NCBI GenBank assembly: GCA_018677555.1
Contig: JAHHOT010000180.1
Span: forward strand, 1-32,500
Reading direction: 5' to 3'
DNA: 32,500 nt
DNA from: Gammaproteobacteria bacterium
Lineage (GTDB): Bacteria; Pseudomonadota; Gammaproteobacteria; Steroidobacterales; Woeseiaceae
The notes under the pieces were generated by a model that saw nothing but the letters and a program-made list of their open reading frames with translations, did no database searches and was not told where the DNA came from. A program made the position numbers and the translations under genes. Below, in pieces: positions 1-8,346 of this stretch; position 1 is the first letter of the stretch; the number at the start of each line of letters is the position of its first letter.

Positions 1-597
1 CTTACCGGCCTCGGAGCGGTTCGCAATACAGCGAAGGTAACGCGCGGCAGCAGTGTTGTCGTCGTCGGCTGCGGGGGCGTCGGACTGAACGTTGTGCAGG
101 GCGCCAGCCTCGCGGGCGCCGCAACGATCGTCGCGGTCGATACCGCGCGGGACAAACTAGGCGTCGCCCGGTCATTCGGAGCAACGCATGCATTGCCCGC
201 AGGGTCCGCCGGGCTGCAGGAGCAGATCATTGAACTGACAGCCGGCCGCGGTGCCGATTACGTCTTCGTGTCCGTCGGCTCGAAGCTGGCGCTCGATCGG
301 TCGCAACGCTACCTCGCGCCGGGTGGAACCCTGGTGGTCGTGGGCATGCCAGCCAGCGGCGTCACAGCCGAGTACGATCCCGGCGATCTGGCCGCGCGTG
401 GCCAGCGTATACTGGGCTCGAAAATGGGTTCGTCGAGAATACATACCGACATTCCGCTGTTGCTCGATTTGTATCGCCGCGGCGATCTGCGTCTTGACGA
501 ACTGATCAGCGGCCGCTTTCCGTTACAGGACATCAACGCAGCAGTCGCCGAGGTGAGAGACGGCAATACGCTGCGCAACGTGATCACGTTCGAATGA
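1..597 (+). CDS. Zinc-type alcohol dehydrogenase (MDR superfamily), C-terminal part
   Basis: The gene is cut by the window edge. The ORF track begins at an internal GTG (94), but the frame is open back to base 1 and encodes the Rossmann glycine motif VVGCGGVGLN just upstream of that GTG, so 94 is not the true start. The visible part is the NAD(P)-binding domain and C-terminus of a medium-chain dehydrogenase. VAVD after the second strand, GADYVFVSVGS, GGTLVVVGMP and the tail GSKMGSSRIHTDIPLLLDLY resemble class III/NDMA-type zinc alcohol dehydrogenases. The zinc-binding N-terminal domain lies outside the window. Its stop overlaps the start of the next gene (ATGA), so the two are translationally coupled and probably act in the same catabolic route, oxidising an alcohol or polyol. 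The substrate is unknown. Confidence 0.85.
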   Translation, partial: LTGLGAVRNTAKVTRGSSVVVVGCGGVGLNVVQGASLAGAATIVAVDTARDKLGVARSFGATHALPAGSAGLQEQIIELTAGRGADYVFVSVGSKLALDRSQRYLAPGGTLVVVGMPASGVTAEYDPGDLAARGQRILGSKMGSSRIHTDIPLLLDLYRRGDLRLDELISGRFPLQDINAAVAEVRDGNTLRNVITFE

Positions 598-1802
598 AAA
601 TCACGGATTTCGAAACCTTTGTAGTGGCAAATCCCCCGCCCCGCTTCGGCGGTCGCTATTTTATTTTCGTCAAGCTGACCACGGACGACGGCATTGTGGG
701 TTACGGCGAGATTTACGCCGCGACGTTCGGCCCGCACACGATCGCCGCGATGGCACTCGACGTCGCCGAACGTCATCTTATCGGACACAACCCGTTCCAC
801 ATCGAACGGCTGTGGCGCAATGTCTACGGCAGCGGTTACAACCTGCGCCCGGATCCTTCATTGCTCGGCGTGCTGTCCGGGATGGAGATGGCCTGCTGGG
901 ACATCGTCGGCAAGGCCTGCGACAAACCGGTCTATGAGCTGTTGGGCGGGCAGGTCCACGAGGGCCTCAGAAGTTACACTTATATATATCCCCACGAAGG
1001 CGACGCGTACCCGGCGGACTACGATGAGTCGCATGTTTACGTTAACGCCGATACCGCGGCCGAACGTGCCCTCGACTACGTCGAGCAGGGTTTTACCGCG
1101 GTAAAGTTCGACCCCGCAGGTACCTACACCGTGTATGACGGCGGCATGCCGACCCTGGAGGAACTGGACCGCTCTGAACGATTCGTCAGGACGATCAGGG
1201 AGGCTGTCGGTGACCGCGCCGACCTGTTGTTCGGTACCCACGGCCAGTTCACGGCCGCGGGCGCGATCCGGCTCGCGCGCCGCCTCGAACCGTACGATCC
1301 ACTCTGGTTCGAGGAACCGGTGCCACCGGATAACGTCGACGAGATGGCGCGTGTCGCGCGGCAAACGAGCATTCCGGTCGCCACCGGCGAACGACTGTGC
1401 ACGAAACAGGAATTTGGCCGTCTGCTGGTACAGCAGGCCGCGTCAATCCTGCAGATGAATCTTGGGCGCGTCGGCGGACTGCTGGAAGCAAAGAAGATCG
1501 CGGGCATGGCCGAAGTCTTTTACGGCCAGATCGCGCCACACCTGTACTGCGGGCCGATTGTCGGTGCGGCCAACATCCAGCTGGCAACCTGTTCGCCAAA
1601 CTTCCTGATCCTGGAGGGCATCGAGCGCTGGGACGGTTTCCACGCTGACCTTCTGGAAGTGCCCGTTAAATGGGAAGACGGCTACGTCATCCCGTCGCGC
1701 GAGCCCGGGCTTGGCGTCGTGCTCGACGAGGAGGTCGCGCGGGCCAATCCCTGGGACGGCAGCGAACTGCAGCTGGAGATCAGCTACGACCCCGTCCGTT
1801 AG
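594..1802 (+). CDS. Mandelate racemase/muconate lactonizing enzyme family protein (enolase superfamily dehydratase-like)
   Basis: A 402-aa protein with the full enolase-superfamily plan: capping domain (about 1-125) with the GYGEIY and MACWDIVGK segments, then a TIM barrel. Visible elements are K171 in AVKFDPAG, LFGTHGQF (214-217 GTHG), the acidic pair in WFEEPVPP (240-241), ATGERL (E266) and APHLYCGP (H316). Overall this resembles galactonate/mannonate dehydratase-like members, which abstract an alpha proton from an acid sugar with Mg2+ help. The position that is normally the first metal-ligand Asp (as in the DFHG of galactonate dehydratases) appears to be Gly214 here. It starts inside the stop of the alcohol dehydrogenase, and the pair suggests sugar-acid or polyol breakdown. 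The fold is certain. The reaction is not. Confidence 0.85.
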   Translation: MKITDFETFVVANPPPRFGGRYFIFVKLTTDDGIVGYGEIYAATFGPHTIAAMALDVAERHLIGHNPFHIERLWRNVYGSGYNLRPDPSLLGVLSGMEMACWDIVGKACDKPVYELLGGQVHEGLRSYTYIYPHEGDAYPADYDESHVYVNADTAAERALDYVEQGFTAVKFDPAGTYTVYDGGMPTLEELDRSERFVRTIREAVGDRADLLFGTHGQFTAAGAIRLARRLEPYDPLWFEEPVPPDNVDEMARVARQTSIPVATGERLCTKQEFGRLLVQQAASILQMNLGRVGGLLEAKKIAGMAEVFYGQIAPHLYCGPIVGAANIQLATCSPNFLILEGIERWDGFHADLLEVPVKWEDGYVIPSREPGLGVVLDEEVARANPWDGSELQLEISYDPVR

Positions 1803-1845
1803 CTGGCCGGCGATTGCAGGACCGCGGCAGGTAAAACCCGGACTA

Positions 1846-3516
1846 CTAGCGCTGCTGACAACTCCAGTCTGGATGCTCCCACACGGGAACGTTCGCGGGC
1901 GGCAACAGGTCGACGCCGCGAATTATATCGGCGGCGCGTTCCGCGAGCATGATCGTCGGTGCATTGAGGTTGCCGTTCGTCATCGTCGGAAATACGGAAG
2001 AGTCGACGACGCGCAGGTTTCCCGTGCCGATGACACGACACGCAGCGTCCACAACCGCCATCGGGTCATCGGCGGAACCCATTCTTGCTGCGCAGGATGC
2101 GTGATATGCACTTTCGGCATTGCTGCGAACCCAGGCATCGATTTCCGCATCGGATGCAACCTCCTCGCCCGGTTGAATCTCGCCGTCGAAGTATTCAGAC
2201 AACGCGGGTTGTTGCATGATTTCGCGCGTCAGGCGTATGCAATCGCGAAAGGTTCGGCGATCGTCCTCGTGCTGCAGATAGTTGAAGCGCAGCTCTGGCT
2301 TGCTCGACGGATGCGGGTCCGGGATACGCAGCGTGCCGCGGCTCTTCGGCTTGTTCGGCCCGGCGTGCACCTGAAAGCCATGCCCTGCAAAAGCCACGGA
2401 ACCGTCGTAGGCGATTGCGCCAGGCAGAAAATGATATTGAATGTCGGGCCAGCGAACGCCGGCACGCGAACGGATGAATCCGCAGGACTCGAACTGGTTG
2501 CTGGCACCGAGCCCACGACGAAACAGGAGCCAGTTGATACCGATCAACGCCTTCGATATCAGGCCCAGGCGACTGTTGAGCGTAATCGGTTTCTTGCAGC
2601 GCGCCTGGAAGAAGACCTCCAGGTGGTCCTGCAGGTTTTCCCCGACCCCCGGCAATTCATGCACAACAGAAACTCCCGCGTCCGTTAACACGCTTGCCGG
2701 CCCGATCCCGGATCGCTGCAGGATCGCGGGGGAGCCGATGGCACCGGCCGCAAGAATGACTTCCCGTTGCGCCGACAATGTCATCCCCGTGCCGCCGCGC
2801 CGCGCGTTGACACCGGTAACCTTTCGGCCATCCATTATCAGCTTGCTGACCTCCACGTTTTTCAGCAGGCGCAGATTTGTGCGACGCAACGCCGACTTCA
2901 GGTAGGCATTAGCTGTCGAGGCGCGCACGCCGTCGCGGACGGTCATGTGCATCGGCCCGAAGCCTTCCTGGCGGAAGCCGTTATAGTCGTCTGTTTCGCC
3001 GTAGCCGGCGTCAATGCCGGCGCCGATGAAGGCGCGGTACAGCGGGTTCGCCATCCCGTTGCCGTTGCCGGTATGCAAGGGACCGTCACCGCCACGGTAC
3101 TCGTCCGCGCCACCTTGCCAGGTTTCCGCACGCCGGAAATACGGCAGGCAATTCTGGTAGTTCCAGCCCGCGGCACCCAGTTGTTCCCACTCATCGAAGT
3201 CCGCGGCATGGCCGCGCACATAGACGAGGCCGTTGATCGATGACGAGCCGCCCAGCCCCCTGCCCCGCGGGCAGGGAATGCGGCGATTGTCGAGCCCGGG
3301 CTCCGGCTCGGACAAATAGGCCCAATTGTGACGCCGCATGTTCATGGCTATCGAAAACGCGCTGGGCATCTGCACGAATACGCTGCGATCGTGACCGCCT
3401 GCCTCGACCAGCAATACGCTGTGCCTGCCATCGTCGCTGAGGCGCCGCGCCAGCACGCAGCCGGCGGAACCGGCGCCCACCACCACGTAGTCTGCAGAGA
3501 TCTCGGATTCGCTCAT
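1846..3516 (-). CDS. GMC family FAD-dependent oxidoreductase (choline/alcohol dehydrogenase-like)
   Basis: A 556-aa flavoenzyme of normal length for the glucose-methanol-choline family. The ADP-binding motif GAGSAG is at 14-19, the GMC signature region [14 protein letters not shown] starts at about residue 83, and the second signature [15 protein letters not shown] lies mid-protein. The C-terminal catalytic pair is seen as His472 in [11 protein letters not shown] and an Asn near 516 in [13 protein letters not shown]. No signal peptide is seen, so it is cytoplasmic or membrane-associated. It oxidises an alcohol to an aldehyde. Whether that is choline, a long-chain alcohol or another substrate cannot be told. 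It converges on the dehydratase gene and is divergent from the TetR gene, with an AT-rich operator-bearing spacer between, so TetR may control it. Confidence 0.9.
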   Translation of the reverse strand: MSESEISADYVVVGAGSAGCVLARRLSDDGRHSVLLVEAGGHDRSVFVQMPSAFSIAMNMRRHNWAYLSEPEPGLDNRRIPCPRGRGLGGSSSINGLVYVRGHAADFDEWEQLGAAGWNYQNCLPYFRRAETWQGGADEYRGGDGPLHTGNGNGMANPLYRAFIGAGIDAGYGETDDYNGFRQEGFGPMHMTVRDGVRASTANAYLKSALRRTNLRLLKNVEVSKLIMDGRKVTGVNARRGGTGMTLSAQREVILAAGAIGSPAILQRSGIGPASVLTDAGVSVVHELPGVGENLQDHLEVFFQARCKKPITLNSRLGLISKALIGINWLLFRRGLGASNQFESCGFIRSRAGVRWPDIQYHFLPGAIAYDGSVAFAGHGFQVHAGPNKPKSRGTLRIPDPHPSSKPELRFNYLQHEDDRRTFRDCIRLTREIMQQPALSEYFDGEIQPGEEVASDAEIDAWVRSNAESAYHASCAARMGSADDPMAVVDAACRVIGTGNLRVVDSSVFPTMTNGNLNAPTIMLAERAADIIRGVDLLPPANVPVWEHPDWSCQQR

Positions 3517-3723
3517 GTTGTTGCGCTGTCGCCGGTGTGACCAATCCGGCGAGCCTACGTGAGCGCTCTCCGCGGCACAAGAAAACCGGCGGTGACGCGG
3601 TTTTCTATTACATAATCGATAATTATTAAATATAAGTTATTGATTTACAATGATCAGAAAAAAGTTTTGCCTATATTTCTATAGATCTATAGAATTCGCC
3701 AACGTTTCGACGAGAGCATACAG
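3517..3723. promoter_or_regulatory. AT-rich divergent regulatory region between GMC oxidoreductase and TetR
   Basis: This 207-bp spacer contrasts with its GC-rich surroundings: from about 3600 to 3695 it is mostly A and T. It must hold the promoters of both divergent genes. It contains the perfect palindrome listed separately and an imperfect inverted repeat ATCGATAA...TTATTGAT (3615-3644, 7 of 8 arm positions pairing). I could not assign unambiguous -35/-10 boxes. Confidence 0.6.
3677..3694. promoter_or_regulatory. 18-bp perfect palindrome, candidate TetR operator
   Basis: TTCTATAGATCTATAGAA is identical to its reverse complement over all 18 bases. It lies 29 bp before the ATG of the TetR gene, in the spacer shared with the divergent GMC gene. 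TetR-family dimers typically bind palindromes of this size and usually regulate themselves and a neighbour. That this TetR binds here is inference. Confidence 0.6.
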
Positions 3724-4317
3724 ATGCCGGGCACCGACAGCGCCAGATACCAGCAACAGCGACGGGAAGCGATCAAGTCGGCGGCGGCCGTTTTTGCTGA
3801 CAAGGGTTTTCATGGCGCCAGCACCAAAGATATTGCGGCGCACCTGGGTATCAAGCAAGGCAGCCTGTACTACTACTTCAAGTCAAAAGAAGAAGCCCTC
3901 GGTGAAGTCTGCCACTTTGGCATCCACGACTACGTCGAACGCATGAACAACATTGCCGCCAGCGAGCAGCCTTTCGAGGCAAAGCTGATGGCAACGGTAA
4001 CGTCGCATTTGTCGAGTTATCGTGAACGCAACGAGGCCCTGAAAGTTTATAACGACGAGCGCCTGTACCTGCCCGAGGAGAAGCGCAAGTCGCTCAAGCA
4101 AATGGGCAGCAGCTATCGTCAGCACCTGGAAGGAATATTCGAAGAGGGCGTACGCAGCGGTGCAATTCGCGAATCGGTCGACTGTCATTTCGCAGCGCAG
4201 GCCGTGATCGGTATTTGCAACGCCTGGGGCGACCTTATCGTGCGCGATCCGGATCTCGACGTGTTCGACGTGATCCAGAAATGTACAGAGCTTTTACTAC
4301 ATGGTTTTTCGAAATAG
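3724..4317 (+). CDS. TetR/AcrR family transcriptional regulator
   Basis: A 197-aa regulator of typical size. The N-terminal DNA-binding domain (about 10-60) has the classic helix-turn-helix pattern: [20 protein letters not shown], then [18 protein letters not shown]. The rest is a helical ligand-binding domain whose ligand cannot be read from sequence. It is divergent from the GMC oxidoreductase and lies 19 bp upstream of cysC, in the same direction. It could therefore repress the oxidoreductase, the sulfate-activation pair, or both, probably through the palindrome at 3677-3694. The start at 3724 precedes the HTH by the usual distance and no better start is visible. Confidence 0.9.
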   Translation: MPGTDSARYQQQRREAIKSAAAVFADKGFHGASTKDIAAHLGIKQGSLYYYFKSKEEALGEVCHFGIHDYVERMNNIAASEQPFEAKLMATVTSHLSSYRERNEALKVYNDERLYLPEEKRKSLKQMGSSYRQHLEGIFEEGVRSGAIRESVDCHFAAQAVIGICNAWGDLIVRDPDLDVFDVIQKCTELLLHGFSK

Positions 4318-4336
4318 CAACAACAGGAATAAGGAA

Positions 4337-5008
4337 ATGGCTGAACAAAAAGCAACAAACGTTACCTGGCACGACGGAGAAATTTCCAGGGAAGATCGCT
4401 ACCAGATTCTGCGCCAGCGCGGCGTCACGATCTGGTTCACCGGTCTGTCAGGAAGTGGCAAGAGCACAATCGCGGTAGCGCTCGAGCAGGCGCTGTTCAA
4501 GATGGGCAAACTGTCGTACCGTCTCGACGGCGACAACGTTCGCATGGGCATCAACAAGAATCTTGGATTCTCGGGAGAGGATCGCAAGGAAAACATCCGA
4601 CGCATCGGCGAAGTAGCCAAGCTCTTTGTCGACGCCGGCACGATTTCACTGTCGAGCTTTATAAGCCCCTACAAGGAGGATCGCGACGAGGTTCGCGAAT
4701 TGCACGACAAGGCAGGATTGCCGTTCGTCGAGGTGTTCGTGGACTGTTCACTTGAGGTCGCAGAGCAGCGTGATCCCAAGGGGCTGTACAAGAAAGCACG
4801 CGCAGGCGAAATCAAGAATTTTACCGGCATCGACGATCCCTACGAGGCGCCGACGAGCCCGGAACTCCACTTGCATACCGACCAGATGACGATTGAAGAG
4901 GAAGTCACGGCGATTATCGACTACCTGCTCGCCGAGGGCTTCATCAGGTCTGAGCACTTCACTCGGGCAACCGACAGCGCGGACACCGTTTCCGCAGCCG
5001 CAGTCTAG
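4337..5008 (+). CDS. cysC: Adenylylsulfate (APS) kinase
   Basis: Phosphorylates APS with ATP to give PAPS, the sulfate donor for reductive assimilation or sulfation. The P-loop GLSGSGKST is at 36-44, followed by [41 protein letters not shown] and the CysC lid sequence [20 protein letters not shown], all diagnostic of APS kinases. The ORF track starts at 4301, but that overlaps the TetR gene. I chose ATG 4337 because it has an AAGGAA ribosome site just upstream and the family N-terminus ([14 protein letters not shown]) begins about 8 residues later, giving 223 aa. The last 20 residues are an unconserved tail. The ATP sulfurylase gene follows after 12 bp. Confidence 0.95.
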   Translation: MAEQKATNVTWHDGEISREDRYQILRQRGVTIWFTGLSGSGKSTIAVALEQALFKMGKLSYRLDGDNVRMGINKNLGFSGEDRKENIRRIGEVAKLFVDAGTISLSSFISPYKEDRDEVRELHDKAGLPFVEVFVDCSLEVAEQRDPKGLYKKARAGEIKNFTGIDDPYEAPTSPELHLHTDQMTIEEEVTAIIDYLLAEGFIRSEHFTRATDSADTVSAAAV

Positions 5009-5020
5009 GAGACTACGACA

Positions 5021-6208
5021 ATGATCAAACCACACGGGGCGGATGCCCTTAATCCCCTATTGGTCTCGGATGCAGCAGAGCACCAGGCATTGACCGAGGA
5101 AGCGGAGTCGCTGCCGTCGATGCTTCTGAGCTCTGCAGCCGCGGCGAACGCCGTAATGCTGGGCGGCGGCTACTTCACACCGCTCGATGGCTACATGAAC
5201 CTCGACGACGCGCTGGCCGTGGCAAAAGACATGCACACGAGCAGCGGGCTGTTCTGGCCCGTCCCCGTTCTCAACCTGACCGCGGACATCGACGGTATCG
5301 AGAACGCAAAGCGTATCGCACTGCGGGATCCGAACGTCGAGGGACATCCTGTTATCGCAGTGATGACCGTCAGTGCCATCGAGAAAGCAAGTGACGAACA
5401 GCTGGACACGATCACAGAAAGCGTGTTCGGCACGCTGGACAGCGCGCATCCCGGTGTCAACGTTTTTCGGAATCTCGGCAACCACGTCGTGTCCGGGCCG
5501 ATCCAGGTACTGAACCTGAGCTACTTCGAGACGGATTTCCCCGGCACCTTCAAGACCGCAGTCGATATCCGCAATGAAATCAAGGCACTGGGTTGGAGCA
5601 AGGTTGTCGCCTTCCAGACGCGAAACCCGATGCACCTGGCACACGAAGAGCTGTGCAGAATGGCCATGGACCGGCTCGGCGCCGACGGCATCGTCGTCCA
5701 CATGCTTCTCGGCAAACTCAAGGCAGGTGATATTCCCGCTTCGGTTCGCGATGCCTGCATCCGCAAGATGGTCGACGTTTACTTCCCGCAGAACACCGTG
5801 ATGGTCAACGGTTACGGTTTCGACATGCTTTACGCGGGGCCGCGCGAAGCTGTGCTTCACGCACTGTTCCGCCAGAACATGGGAGCAACCCACCTGATCG
5901 TCGGTCGCGACCATGCAGGCGTTGGCGACTTCTACGGCCCCTTCGACGCGCAGACGATTTTCGACGAGCAGGTACCGGAGGGCGCACTCGACATCGAGAT
6001 CTTCAAAGCGGATCACACCGCCTATTCGAAGAAACTCAACAAGGTCGTCATGATGCGTGAAGTCGAAGACCACACACCCGAAGACTACGTGTTCCTGTCA
6101 GGAACCAAGGTCCGCGAAATGTTGGGCAACGGCATTGCACCGCCGCCCGAGTTCTCGCGGCCGGAGGTAGCGGAGATCCTGATGAATCATTACCGCTCTG
6201 TCGCCTGA
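5021..6208 (+). CDS. sat: Sulfate adenylyltransferase (single-chain ATP sulfurylase)
   Basis: Makes APS and pyrophosphate from ATP and sulfate. In dissimilatory organisms it can run in reverse. The 395-aa protein has the ATP sulfurylase motifs QTRNPMHLAHEE (from residue 199) and GRDHAGVGDFYGPFDAQ (from residue 295), plus FLSGTKVREML near the C-terminus. The first two correspond to the HXGH-like nucleotide-binding motif and the substrate loop of the Sat/Met3 family. It is unrelated to the heterodimeric CysD/CysN enzyme used by enteric bacteria. AGGAG overlapping the cysC stop is a clear ribosome site. With cysC directly upstream it converts sulfate to PAPS in two steps. No apr, dsr or cys reductase genes are in the window, so assimilation, sulfation and sulfur oxidation cannot be separated. 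Confidence 0.95.
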   Translation: MIKPHGADALNPLLVSDAAEHQALTEEAESLPSMLLSSAAAANAVMLGGGYFTPLDGYMNLDDALAVAKDMHTSSGLFWPVPVLNLTADIDGIENAKRIALRDPNVEGHPVIAVMTVSAIEKASDEQLDTITESVFGTLDSAHPGVNVFRNLGNHVVSGPIQVLNLSYFETDFPGTFKTAVDIRNEIKALGWSKVVAFQTRNPMHLAHEELCRMAMDRLGADGIVVHMLLGKLKAGDIPASVRDACIRKMVDVYFPQNTVMVNGYGFDMLYAGPREAVLHALFRQNMGATHLIVGRDHAGVGDFYGPFDAQTIFDEQVPEGALDIEIFKADHTAYSKKLNKVVMMREVEDHTPEDYVFLSGTKVREMLGNGIAPPPEFSRPEVAEILMNHYRSVA

Positions 6209-6229
6209 CGACCGGCGGGTCAACGTGGA

Positions 6230-6264
6230 AAAGCCGGGTTCCCCGTAGGGGCCCGGCTTTTTTT
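6230..6264. terminator. Rho-independent terminator after sat
   Basis: AAGCCGGG pairs with CCCGGCTT, with an inner CCCC/GGGG extension around a short GTA loop, followed by a run of T (6258-6264). It starts 21 bp after the sat stop. On the opposite strand the stem carries an A/T flank and the stop codon of the convergent secreted-protein gene falls inside the T run, so it may serve both strands. Confidence 0.9.
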
Positions 6265-6769
6265 ATTGCGCTTCAGACCCGACGTCCGCTGCTTCGTCGC
6301 CGCAGACACAGGTCAGGCGGCGTGACCGCACGCGTACCAGGTCGACGTCCTGTCCGACGAAGTATTGCTTCGTCAGCACAACGGGCTCGGCGTCGTCGCG
6401 CGACCACGATTCCTCATAGTCACGGGTCTGCAGCTTGCCGTCGGCACCCCGATAGCGGACCTGTATCGAATAACTGCCGTGCGACGCGGCACACTGTGTA
6501 TTGTCCAGTGTCGAGCTGACCTGCGCATTTTCACCGCGCTGGAAATATTCAATATTCAGTTTTGCTTCACAGCCGTCAGTTTTATATTCGAGCGTTACTT
6601 CGACCGGCACGGAATACTCCCTGGACTCGGACTTGTACTCCGAACTGCGGGTAATTTTCGTCGTCGGCTGCGGGTTGGCCTCGTAATGGCCCTGCCCTTT
6701 GGCGAGGCCCGGCAGCAATGCCAGGCCCAAATGGCTGATGATCAATGCGGTTACAGCTCTCGTACTCAT
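6263..6769 (-). CDS. Secreted hypothetical protein
   Basis: A 168-aa protein that I do not recognise. The N-terminus MSTRAVTALIISHLGLALLPG is a plausible signal peptide ending near residues 24-26, so the product is probably periplasmic. The mature part is polar and beta-rich in appearance (EYSVPVEVTLEY, AKLNIEYFQRG, GSYSIQVRYRG), suggesting a small immunoglobulin-like or other sandwich fold. It has four cysteines: one mid-protein in DGCEAKL, one in NTQCAAS, and a CVC pair near the C-terminus, and these could form disulfides. Its stop sits inside the T run of the sat terminator. It is divergent from the DUF6152 operon, with 128 bp between the two starts. Confidence 0.6.
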   Translation of the reverse strand: MSTRAVTALIISHLGLALLPGLAKGQGHYEANPQPTTKITRSSEYKSESREYSVPVEVTLEYKTDGCEAKLNIEYFQRGENAQVSSTLDNTQCAASHGSYSIQVRYRGADGKLQTRDYEESWSRDDAEPVVLTKQYFVGQDVDLVRVRSRRLTCVCGDEAADVGSEAQ

Positions 6770-6897
6770 CGTCAGTCCCGATCACAAAGCTCAATCCTGT
6801 CGTTTCAGCAAGTATACGCTACACCGGTGCTGCGAGCCGGCGTTGCTGAGATCTGCCGGCGAATGCAGTAATATCCTGTTTCGAAGGGGGGAGCGAC
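6770..6897. promoter_or_regulatory. Divergent promoter region ahead of the envelope operon
   Basis: This 128-bp noncoding spacer sits between two divergent secreted-protein genes. A purine-rich GAAGGGGGGAG just before the ATG at 6898 is a strong ribosome site. TAATAT at about 6870 is a possible -10 for the operon, but I found no convincing -35 at normal spacing. Confidence 0.4.
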
Positions 6898-7290
6898 ATG
6901 TTGCGGATTTTGCTAGCTGTTTCGGCAATCGGCCTGCTGCTGTGCGGGCCCGCAAGTGTAGTTGCGCATCACTCCTTCGCCGCCGAGTTCCTGCCAGACG
7001 AAACCGGCACAATCTCCGGTGTCGTTACCCAGGTCTGGTTCAAGAATCCGCACGCACGTTATTACATCGAGGTCAGCGACGATGATGGACAGGTCGTTAC
7101 CTGGGACACGCGAGCCAACAGCCCGTCGCTCCTCGTTCGCAAAGGCTGGACCAAGGAATCGATCAAGGTGGGCGACCAGGTCACCGTACACGGCTACCTC
7201 GGCAGGGACGGTCGAAAACTGATGTCCATCATTACGGTCACGTTTCCCGATGGCACAGTGCTGCGCGACAAGCAGGAAGAACCGAACTAG
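6898..7290 (+). CDS. DUF6152-like periplasmic protein (short form)
   Basis: A 130-aa exported protein. Residues 1-23 form a signal peptide ending in VVA, and the mature chain would begin with the two histidines of HHSFAAEF. The rest is one small beta-barrel-like domain with GTISGVVTQVWFKNPHARYYIEV, VTWDTRANSP and GDQVTVHGYLGRDG, the pattern I associate with DUF6152, an uncharacterised family. The fold resembles an OB-type domain. It is the first gene of a seven-gene operon containing a second, longer copy of the same domain and a HupE-type metal permease. An N-terminal His-His after cleavage would be a good Cu(II)/Ni(II) ligand set, which suggests metal binding. This is inference. Confidence 0.75.
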   Translation: MLRILLAVSAIGLLLCGPASVVAHHSFAAEFLPDETGTISGVVTQVWFKNPHARYYIEVSDDDGQVVTWDTRANSPSLLVRKGWTKESIKVGDQVTVHGYLGRDGRKLMSIITVTFPDGTVLRDKQEEPN

Positions 7291-7311
7291 TCAATCAGAG
7301 GTCCCGCAGTA

Positions 7312-8346
7312 GTGTTTCGACCGGCTCATCGATATTTGATTCTCTTGCTGGCAGTGATAACCACACCGTCACCCAGCGCAGAAACCGGATTTGCCGGCGA
7401 CTGGATGATTGAATTGCATTCTGCCGACGCGCCGATCACAGGGCTGCTGCAGCTGGAGAAATCGGCAGCGGGTTGGCAGGGCTACGTCGAGGGCGGACCG
7501 GTCGATGTGACGATAGCAGGCAAGGCCATCGAGGTGCGCGTCGATAGCCGGGATCTGTCAGGCTTCGTTTTTTATCGCGTGCTCCGCGGAACGCTCGACG
7601 ACGGTAAACTCGTTGGCCATTTCACGATCGAGCGAGAGCGGGCGTCGACCGAACGAGAAGGAACCTGGACCGGCGTACGGAAATCGCCGCAGCAACCCAT
7701 TGACGACCCGCAACCGGTCGACCTGAGCGGAATCTGGACGCCCGCACGGGGCGTCGACTTCCGCAAGTATTCAATGGACCTGACCCCGCAGGCTGAAGAA
7801 TGGCATGGCAATTACCTGATGCACTACGACCAGCCGAACGTGCGCTGTGCATCGGTCGGTATCGCCGCCATGGTCGCCTGGGGCGCATACCCGTTCGAGA
7901 TTCTCGAGACCCCGGGCAGGCTGACGTTTCTTTACGAAGTCGATAGCGAGGTACGGCGCATATACCTCGACGGCACGCCGCAGCCGGAATACTACCCGCC
8001 GTCCGACATGGGCTATTCGAATGCCTACTGGGACGGTAGTGAACTGGTCATCGAAACGGTAAACCTGGCCGCCAATGTGCGGGACTTTCGCGGCGAACCG
8101 ATCTCCGACGGTGCTTCCATGCTGGAACGATACTGGCTGGGCGACGACGGCAAGACGCTGAATGCCGTCATTGAACTGCACGACCCGGTGAATTACCGGC
8201 GACCGCCGATACGCCGACGCATGTGGACGCGGAATCCCGAAACCCGGATTTATCCTTACGAATGCGATCCGGAATCCTTCTATCGACAGATGTACGACGA
8301 AGGGCGGATGGACATGTATTTCGAACGCGCGGATCGACGAAACTGA
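7312..8346 (+). CDS. Secreted hypothetical protein, two-part
   Basis: A 344-aa exported protein starting at GTG 7312 (a GAGGTCC stretch upstream is a modest ribosome site). The signal peptide runs to about residue 23 (TTPSPSA/ET). The first half (about 25-130) looks like a lipocalin- or avidin-like beta domain (FAGDWMIELHS, LQLEKSAAGWQGYV). The second half (about 140-344) opens with VDLSGIWTPARG and includes PFEILETPGRLTFLYEVDSE, VRRIYLDG and YWDGSELVIETVNL. That repeated beta-strand pattern recurs in uncharacterised secreted proteins of Gammaproteobacteria and Acidobacteria that neighbour DUF6152 genes. No catalytic motif is visible. Its stop overlaps the start of the second DUF6152 gene by one base (TGATG), so the two are co-translated. 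Confidence 0.7.
   Translation: MFRPAHRYLILLLAVITTPSPSAETGFAGDWMIELHSADAPITGLLQLEKSAAGWQGYVEGGPVDVTIAGKAIEVRVDSRDLSGFVFYRVLRGTLDDGKLVGHFTIERERASTEREGTWTGVRKSPQQPIDDPQPVDLSGIWTPARGVDFRKYSMDLTPQAEEWHGNYLMHYDQPNVRCASVGIAAMVAWGAYPFEILETPGRLTFLYEVDSEVRRIYLDGTPQPEYYPPSDMGYSNAYWDGSELVIETVNLAANVRDFRGEPISDGASMLERYWLGDDGKTLNAVIELHDPVNYRRPPIRRRMWTRNPETRIYPYECDPESFYRQMYDEGRMDMYFERADRRN

Noticed and set aside
1711-2688. 325-aa plus-strand ORF opposite the GMC oxidoreductase
   Set aside because: It begins inside the dehydratase gene and runs antisense through the GMC active-site region, so it is a shadow.
5057-6073. 338-aa minus-strand ORF opposite sat
   Set aside because: It lies wholly antisense to the well-supported ATP sulfurylase gene, has low-complexity His/Val/Asp-rich sequence and no family pattern. 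It is a shadow of codon bias.
4337-6208. Idea that cysC-sat marks a dissimilatory sulfur-oxidation island
   Set aside because: No apr, dsr, sox or qmo genes are in the window, and APS kinase points to PAPS formation. The evidence is insufficient.
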